Shown in pieces: positions 6,395 through 9,584 of a stretch of DNA of 9,584 nucleotides. Under the pieces are notes generated by a model. It did not search any database. It worked only from the letters and a program-made list of their open reading frames with translations, and was not told the DNA's origin. The translations under genes were made by a program, and so were the position numbers. Location: assembly GCA_913064925.1 (NCBI GenBank), contig CAJYBN010000104.1, positions 1 through 9,584 of the forward strand. Direction: 5' to 3'. Every line of letters begins with the position of its first letter. The stretch's first letter is position 1. This DNA is from an uncultured Peptococcaceae bacterium (GTDB lineage: Bacteria > Bacillota > Desulfotomaculia > Desulfotomaculales > Desulfallaceae).

Positions 6395-6722
6395 TATTTT
6401 CCCCTCCGTTTTCGGGTTTTCCAGTCGTTTTCCCAGTATTCGGAACTCGGTACATATACCGTGATAATGCGCACCCACCCTGTAGGTAAAAAACCCGCTA
6501 CAACATGAACGGGGCGTCCGTCCGTAGCACGTCCATAGATAAGACAACTCGGTCCACGTGGATCATTATGTACATTTCTATTATTTCCTCTACATTAATG
6601 GCATTTTCAATATCATTAATAAAGAGACTGTCATTCCTCCGCCTTTCTTGTTCGGCGTGAAGCGAAATCTCATAACGTTCTTCTTGTATAGCATAACGCA
6701 AACAGATAGAATAATAGAATAT
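6394..6722 (-). pseudogene. Frameshifted DUF4258 toxin remnant
   Basis: Two frames together give a DUF4258 protein. From 6722 down to 6570 the minus strand encodes 51 residues including RYEISLHAEQERRRNDS, the hallmark start of the family. From 6564 to the TAA at 6396-6394 another frame encodes DPRGPSCLIYGRATDGRPVH and ends WENDWKTRKRRGK. The two are separated by five bases (plus 6565-6569) where six would keep the frame, so one base is missing just before the conserved DPRGPSC stretch. No slippery heptamer is visible, so programmed frameshifting is unlikely. The 5' end also lacks ATG, GTG or TTG at a sensible place and has no ribosome site; the frame runs back into recombinase-derived sequence. 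DUF4258 proteins commonly pair with YgiT-type zinc-finger proteins and are thought to be MqsR-like or RelE-like toxins. A sequencing error cannot be excluded for the frameshift, but the missing start argues for real decay. Confidence 0.85.
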
Positions 6723-6778
6723 ATGTTTGAGATCGGGCTTTGTTCCGCTTTTCGCTTGCCGGGGCGAAGGGGGGTGCA

Positions 6779-7027
6779 TCAGAGCAGCTCGACGGCGCGC
6801 CGCTTTTCCTCGCGGCTGGTGTTGACGTAGTAGTGGGCGGTGGTCTGCACCGACGCGTGGCCGGCCAGCATGGCCACGGTGGTCAGGGGCACGCCCTTTT
6901 TCACCAGGCGGGTGCAGAAGGTGTGGCGGAACTTGTGGGGGTGCATGGCCTCGCCCAGGGCGCGGCCGTGCTTCTTGAGGTTGGGTAGGAAGTCCATCTG
7001 GTTTTGTGCCGGAATAATAAATAACTC
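6779..7027 (-). pseudogene. C-terminal fragment of a tyrosine recombinase (phage integrase family)
   Basis: The frame encodes about 82 residues ending at TGA (6779-6781). It carries the end of the catalytic domain: HPHKFRHTFCTRL with the HxxR pair, LAGHASVQTTAHYY with the conserved GH, and the nucleophilic Tyr nine residues after that His, as in XerC/XerD-like enzymes. The N-terminal DNA-binding half and the first catalytic Arg region are absent. An in-frame TAG lies at 7028-7030, and the codons just after it (to about 7000) do not look like integrase. GC and codon use of 6779-6990 are much richer than the AT-rich DUF4258 and PIN remnants on either side, suggesting a different origin. It is certainly not a working recombinase by itself. 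It may be a remnant of an integrated element whose deletion also removed the toxin start. Confidence 0.85.
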
Positions 7028-7064
7028 CTAAACACCCGTAATATTCGGGGAAATCATTCATGTA

Positions 7065-7181
7065 TCAAATAAATTCATCTAAAACAATAACATTAATCTC
7101 AGAAATTCTTTTTAGCTTAATATCATTCGTTATAAAAATCTCAGCTTGCTCCTCTATACTGTGCCGGAGGGTCAAGTTTTT
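7065..7181 (-). pseudogene. C-terminal fragment of a VapC-like PIN-domain toxin
   Basis: Read on the minus strand, 38 codons before TGA (7065-7067) encode EQAEIFITNDIKLKRI followed by SEINVIVLDEFI. This is the final strand-helix-strand of PIN domains, including the conserved TND segment whose Asp helps bind the catalytic metal. The fragment is AT-rich. It is cut on its 5' side exactly where the 45-bp repeat begins (7183). The rest of vapC and any vapB are absent, so it cannot encode a functional RNase. Confidence 0.75.
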
Positions 7182-7182
7182 C

Positions 7183-7227
7183 GGGAGGTTCCAACTCAAT
7201 AAGTTAATAAGTTAAGTGCCTGGCACC
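7183..7227 (+). repeat. 45-bp dispersed repeat, copy 2
   Basis: This is a perfect 45/45 match to 12-56 in the same orientation. It lies exactly between two truncated reading frames: the PIN-toxin fragment ending at 7181 on the minus strand and the unassigned C-terminal frame beginning about 7229 on the plus strand. That placement makes it a junction marker for an insertion or deletion. Confidence 0.9.
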
Positions 7228-7228
7228 G

Positions 7229-7372
7229 ATTTTCCCACCAAAAAAGATCCTGAAGTTGGAACTTCAGGATTTAAGCAGAAACACTGTGGATAATTTTGGA
7301 GGATCGGGATCAAGCAAGAATGAGTCGTTTAAGTTAATTTTAGCCGAAAATGGTTATAGCTACAAATTGTAA
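7229..7372 (+). pseudogene. C-terminal fragment of an unidentified protein
   Basis: An open frame with no start codon runs from the edge of the repeat for 47 codons to TAA (7370-7372) and includes NTVDNFGGSGSSKNESFKL. I do not recognise the family; the FGGSGS string recalls methyltransferase motif I but the rest does not support that. The stop codon is followed after 11 bases by a strong terminator hairpin (7384-7412), as expected at the 3' end of a real gene. This is the main reason to believe the frame was once coding. The 11-bp inverted repeat at 7247-7270 lies inside it. Confidence 0.4.
7240..7270 (-). terminator. Minus-strand intrinsic terminator candidate
   Basis: ATCCTGAAGTT (7247-7257) and AACTTCAGGAT (7260-7270) are perfect 11-base inverted repeats with two bases between them. 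On the minus strand the hairpin is followed by C and six T (plus A run 7240-7245), the layout of a Rho-independent terminator. It would stop transcripts entering from the right, such as read-through from the SLH gene. Confidence 0.6.
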
Positions 7373-7383
7373 ATGTTCCCAAG

Positions 7384-7412
7384 AAAACAGTGCCCAAGCG
7401 GGCACTGTTTTT
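7384..7412 (+). terminator. Strong intrinsic terminator, possibly bidirectional
   Basis: AAAACAGTGCCC (7384-7395) pairs with GGGCACTGTTTT (7400-7411) across the loop AAGC. The outer A/T pairs double as a T-tract (TTTTT at 7408-7412) on the plus strand and TTTT on the minus strand. It follows the stop of the unidentified fragment at 7370-7372 and could also end minus-strand transcripts. Confidence 0.75.
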
Positions 7413-7457
7413 GTACAGCAACTTGTCGCTCAACATAAGCGCGTCTGCTTGTACATA

Positions 7458-7509
7458 TATTTTCCTGCCCTGCTACCTGCATCTATTTTCCTGCCCTGCT
7501 ACCTGCATC
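7458..7509. repeat. Two perfect tandem copies of a 26-bp unit
   Basis: The 26 bases at 7458-7483 (TATTTTCCTGCC...CTGCATC) are repeated exactly at 7484-7509. No further copies follow. The duplication lies in a gene-free AT-rich interval (7413-7593) where I see no coding frame. Identity of the copies suggests a recent slippage or duplication. Confidence 0.9.
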
Positions 7510-7593
7510 ATAGCTTGTTCACACATTACCTTTTGATTTCTTTACCTGAATTTAATATAATTGACTCAACATTTACTTGAACTACTTCCACTT

Positions 7594-7628
7594 ATCCCCA
7601 GGTAATCATTTCCCTGGGGATTTTTTTT
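7594..7628 (+). terminator. Plus-strand intrinsic terminator facing the SLH gene 3' end
   Basis: ATCCCCAGG (7594-7602) pairs with CCTGGGGAT (7613-7621) across ten bases and is followed by eight T (7621-7628). This is a textbook plus-strand terminator, located 18 bases from the SLH stop codon on the opposite strand. On the minus strand the same hairpin is not followed by T, so it would be a poor terminator for the SLH gene itself. Confidence 0.8.
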
Positions 7629-7645
7629 GTTATCCTTTAATTATT

Positions 7646-9286
7646 TCAGGCGGCTTCATCTTCTGCACCGCCAGCTTCATCTTCCAGCGTAGCTTCATCG
7701 TCGCCGGCAACATCATCTTCTCCGGCCTCGTCTTCTTCACCGGCCACGGCATCCTCTGCATCGCCGGCTTCTTCCCGACCGGTGCCGTCTTTAACTGCAG
7801 CTTCATCTTCGCCGGCATCGTCGCCTGTCCCGGCGTTTTCTTCTTCACCAAGGTCCCCGTCCTCAGCTGCAGTTTCATCATCGCCGTCAGCTTCTTCTTC
7901 ACCGGCATTCCCATCATCACCGGGCGCTTCTTCATCGCCGGAAGTTTCTTCGTCACCAACCAAGTCCTCACTGTCGTCGTCGCCGGAAACGTTATCTCCG
8001 CCCCCCACGAGCCTTTCCAGCATTACCGCCAGTTCCGCCCTAGTGATGGCGCTGTTGGGATTGAACTTGCCGCCGGGCAATCCCTGAATAATCCCCTCCC
8101 GGTACAGGGCCATGATGTAACCCGCGTCTTCGGGGGAAAGCAAAATGCCGTCTTTAAAGGGCATGTCAGCCGTGTCCGCCGGCTCCAGCCCCATGGCCTT
8201 GGCTACCAAAACGGCCACTTCTGCCCTGGTAACCTGGACATGGGAATGAAAACGGTTCAGATTTAGAATACCCCTGCGGGCGGCTTCCTCCACCGCTTCT
8301 TCGGCCCAGGCCGGCACCTCGCCCGCCTCACCTTCCTCTACTTCCTGCCGGCTTTCACTGTCGCCCTCCGCGCCGGTTTCCGCGCTGCCGGCTTCTTCCC
8401 CTTCAGCTTCCGTTTCATTTTCTGCCGCTAGCCGCATGATTAAGGCAACAGCTTCCGCGGCGGTCACGGGATCGTCGGGCCGGAAAGTGCCGTCTTCGTA
8501 TCCCCTGAAGAGATCAATGGAAGATAACTTGCTAATGGCCGGGCCGGCCCAATGATTTTTCGTATCGGAAAAACCGGCGTCAATTTGTACTCCCCGGCCG
8601 GTTATTTCTTCATAAATCCGGGCCTTTTGCCTGAACTCATCCAGCCCGGCGCCCGTGATTTTCGTTTTTGCCCCGCTTACCTCCACCTTGCCGTTTTCCG
8701 ACTTAAATTTTATCTTGCCGTTTTTGACCTCAAAACTTGCCCCGTTGCCCTTGATTTTTATCTTGCCGTTTTTAATTTCCACGTAATACCCATCTGGAGT
8801 GACAAACTCGCCTTCTCCCCCAGAGCCCGGCTCGTCATCCCCTTCACCGGCGCGGAGCGCATTTTCGCCCCGGTCCCCGCCGCCTTGCACCTTGCCGCCG
8901 GGCTTATCACCGGTATTGTTTTTGCCGGGCTTACCGCCACTTTCATTTTTATCAAAACTGCCTGTTTCCTTATTTCCGGCGTTGCTTCCGTTACTGCCGC
9001 CGCTCTTGTTTTCACCGGCGACCTTGTTTCCGCCATCGCCTTTGCTCCCGGCATTATGGCCCGAACCAGATTTTCCCTTGCCTTTGTCTGCACTGCCTTT
9101 ATCCCCGCCGTTGTCCCGGTCGCCGGCCTGTCCCCCGGCCTTCGAGGCTGGAGCGTTAACCGGCTTCCTGCCCTTGCCTGGGTTGTTCACGGCCCCGTTG
9201 CCATTGTCCGGTTTGGCCAGGGCAGCTCCGGATGCTAGCGCCACTGCCAGCAGCAGCGAAAACACCAATATCAGCAACTTTTTCAT
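7646..9286 (-). CDS. Secreted SLH-domain surface protein with acidic C-terminal tail
   Basis: This 546-residue protein has a signal peptide (1-24, ending AALA before K25). A Gly/Asn/Lys/Asp-rich disordered linker follows (25-163), then short beta repeats of about 14 residues built on KNGKIKIKG, KNGKIKFKS and ENGKVEVSG (168-212). Three S-layer homology motifs come next: 238-288 (GYEDGTFRPDDPVTAAEAV), 324-367 (partly degenerate, VQVTRAEVAVL) and 375-427 (GGKFNPNSAITRAELAVML). SLH triplets bind pyruvylated secondary cell-wall polymer and anchor proteins to the wall. A 24-residue Glu-rich insert separates SLH1 and SLH2. The last 116 residues hold 54 Asp/Glu and only two basic residues (K499, R504), unusual beyond an SLH triplet; calcium binding or charge repulsion is possible but unproven. 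The ATG at 9286 has AGGGGG seven bases upstream; longer in-frame starts up to 9394 lack a site and would bury the signal peptide. No enzyme domain is seen. Confidence 0.92.
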   Translation of the reverse strand: MKKLLILVFSLLLAVALASGAALAKPDNGNGAVNNPGKGRKPVNAPASKAGGQAGDRDNGGDKGSADKGKGKSGSGHNAGSKGDGGNKVAGENKSGGSNGSNAGNKETGSFDKNESGGKPGKNNTGDKPGGKVQGGGDRGENALRAGEGDDEPGSGGEGEFVTPDGYYVEIKNGKIKIKGNGASFEVKNGKIKFKSENGKVEVSGAKTKITGAGLDEFRQKARIYEEITGRGVQIDAGFSDTKNHWAGPAISKLSSIDLFRGYEDGTFRPDDPVTAAEAVALIMRLAAENETEAEGEEAGSAETGAEGDSESRQEVEEGEAGEVPAWAEEAVEEAARRGILNLNRFHSHVQVTRAEVAVLVAKAMGLEPADTADMPFKDGILLSPEDAGYIMALYREGIIQGLPGGKFNPNSAITRAELAVMLERLVGGGDNVSGDDDSEDLVGDEETSGDEEAPGDDGNAGEEEADGDDETAAEDGDLGEEENAGTGDDAGEDEAAVKDGTGREEAGDAEDAVAGEEDEAGEDDVAGDDEATLEDEAGGAEDEAA

Positions 9287-9319
9287 ACCAGCGCCCCCTT
9301 TTAAACGGTCTAACATAAT

Positions 9320-9328
9320 TTTATAGCA
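9320..9328 (-). promoter_or_regulatory. Extended -10 promoter for the SLH gene
   Basis: On the minus strand TGCTATAAA (plus 9328-9320) matches the extended -10 form TGNTATAAT with one mismatch. Transcription would begin near 9313, about 27 bases before the start codon and ahead of the AGGGGG ribosome site. No good -35 hexamer is visible (CCTTTT region), which extended -10 promoters tolerate. The palindrome GGGACATTGTCCC lies just upstream. Confidence 0.45.
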
Positions 9329-9346
9329 ATTCCCACTGCACAAAAA

Positions 9347-9385
9347 GGGGACATTGTCCCAATGATGACATAGGACCGATGTCCC
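9347..9385. repeat. GGGAC-type palindrome cluster
   Basis: GGGACATTGTCCC (9348-9360) is a perfect palindrome about one base centre. Twelve bases on, GGACCGATGTCC (9373-9384) repeats the theme with GGAC/GTCC arms, and GACAT/ATGTC arms also overlap it. A third GGGGACAT occurs near 9491-9498. The cluster could be an operator just upstream of the SLH promoter, REP-like DNA, or the end of an insertion sequence entering from the right; the sequence alone does not decide. Confidence 0.55.
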
Positions 9386-9584
9386 AGTCGCCACACGGGC
9401 CCTGAAAATATAAGATCAGGGGCACAATCATCTTTCGCTTTGGCTCGCGATTTGCGTACGCGCGCCTCCATGAGCGAGTTTGCCAGTGCCGGGGACATAG
9501 GCCGGTAGGGCAAAGGTAAGAGCAGCCGTTCATCGAAGACCCTTGATATGGAGAATGCCCATGTTAACCTGTTGCCTTAATTGG
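9386..9584. other. Right edge without a recognisable gene
   Basis: Short open frames of up to 70 codons occur on the minus strand, but none has a ribosome site or a recognisable domain. One minus-strand frame at the edge reads RQQVNMGILHIKGLR then stops at about 9531, and could be the 3' end of a gene lying beyond the window. I cannot assign it. Confidence 0.3.

Noticed and set aside
6119..6547. A longer 142-residue start for the zinc-finger antitoxin
   Set aside because: The extra 51 residues are the DUF4258 coding region read out of frame. The ATG at 6394 has the strong ribosome site.
6560..6575. Programmed frameshift in the DUF4258 gene
   Set aside because: No slippery heptamer or stimulatory hairpin is visible at the break, and the gene also lacks a start, so mutation is simpler.
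6498..7061. A 187-codon minus-strand frame spanning recombinase and DUF4258 regions
   Set aside because: It reads the recombinase fragment in the wrong frame (Pro/Arg/His-rich) and only becomes meaningful in the DUF4258 N-terminal part. It is a chance fusion, not a gene.
7290..7330. Methyltransferase motif I (FGGSGS) in the headless frame
   Set aside because: Only six residues match, and the flanking residues and C-terminal position do not fit a methyltransferase.
7458..7509. Possible CRISPR array
   Set aside because: The two 26-bp copies are directly adjacent with no spacer, and no other copies or cas genes are present.
7350..7580. A 76-codon plus-strand frame
   Set aside because: It runs through the terminator at 7384-7412 and the 26-bp tandem repeat and has no ribosome site.
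7577..8266. A 229-codon plus-strand frame rich in Phe, Ile and Gly
   Set aside because: It is the antisense of the Asp/Glu/Gly-rich tail and SLH3 of the minus-strand protein. Its hydrophobicity follows from that codon pattern, and it begins inside a terminator hairpin.
8552..9238. A 228-codon plus-strand frame
   Set aside because: It is antisense to the SLH gene's linker and beta-repeat region, with no ribosome site or domain.

Overview
The window looks like a chromosomal accessory stretch from a Gram-positive bacterium with an S-layer, most likely a clostridial relative of the Desulfotomaculum/Pelotomaculum (Peptococcaceae) group. The evidence is an SLH-domain surface protein, A/G-rich Shine-Dalgarno sites, SigA-type promoters, moderately high GC and degraded toxin-antitoxin modules. 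The genus is inferred from gene style, not from a marker gene.

Left part (1-2720). An intact MntA-HepT type toxin-antitoxin operon runs leftwards (831 to 59) with a 4-base ATGA overlap. It is divergent from a 499-residue gene (1053-2552) whose C-terminal half resembles the bacterial ST7-like TPR family. Its N-terminal half looks like a DDE-integrase fold that has lost catalytic acids. A good promoter precedes each divergent gene.

Middle (2708-5700). One large secreted subtilisin-family (S8) protease is encoded on the minus strand. It has a signal peptide, an I9-type propeptide, an S8 domain with complete D-H-N-S residues, and a long beta-rich tail ending in a Big_5 (SbsA Ig-like) domain. A degenerate copy of a dispersed repeat encodes its last residues and stop codon.

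Decayed zone (5700-7640). A hairpin-dense gene-free stretch (5760-6090) is followed by an intact YgiT/MqsA-type zinc-finger antitoxin gene. Its DUF4258 toxin partner is broken by one frameshift and has no start codon. Next come a C-terminal fragment of a tyrosine recombinase and a C-terminal fragment of a VapC-like PIN toxin. A perfect 45-bp repeat, also present at 12-56, then marks the junction to another truncated reading frame that keeps its terminator. The zone is a small graveyard of TA and mobile modules, with several terminator-like hairpins and a 26-bp tandem duplication.

Right part (7640-9584). A 546-residue secreted SLH protein has a Gly/Asn/Lys-rich linker, short beta repeats, three SLH motifs and an unusually acidic C-terminal tail. 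Upstream lie an extended -10 promoter, GGGAC-type palindromes and about 200 bases without a recognisable gene.

How the parts relate: the protease and the SLH protein both act at or outside the cell surface but are not an operon. The TA pieces and repeats suggest repeated insertion and deletion around them. The best leads are the integrase-like/ST7 fusion, the 45-bp repeat that sits at gene ends and truncation points, and the fossil DUF4258 toxin beside its intact antitoxin.
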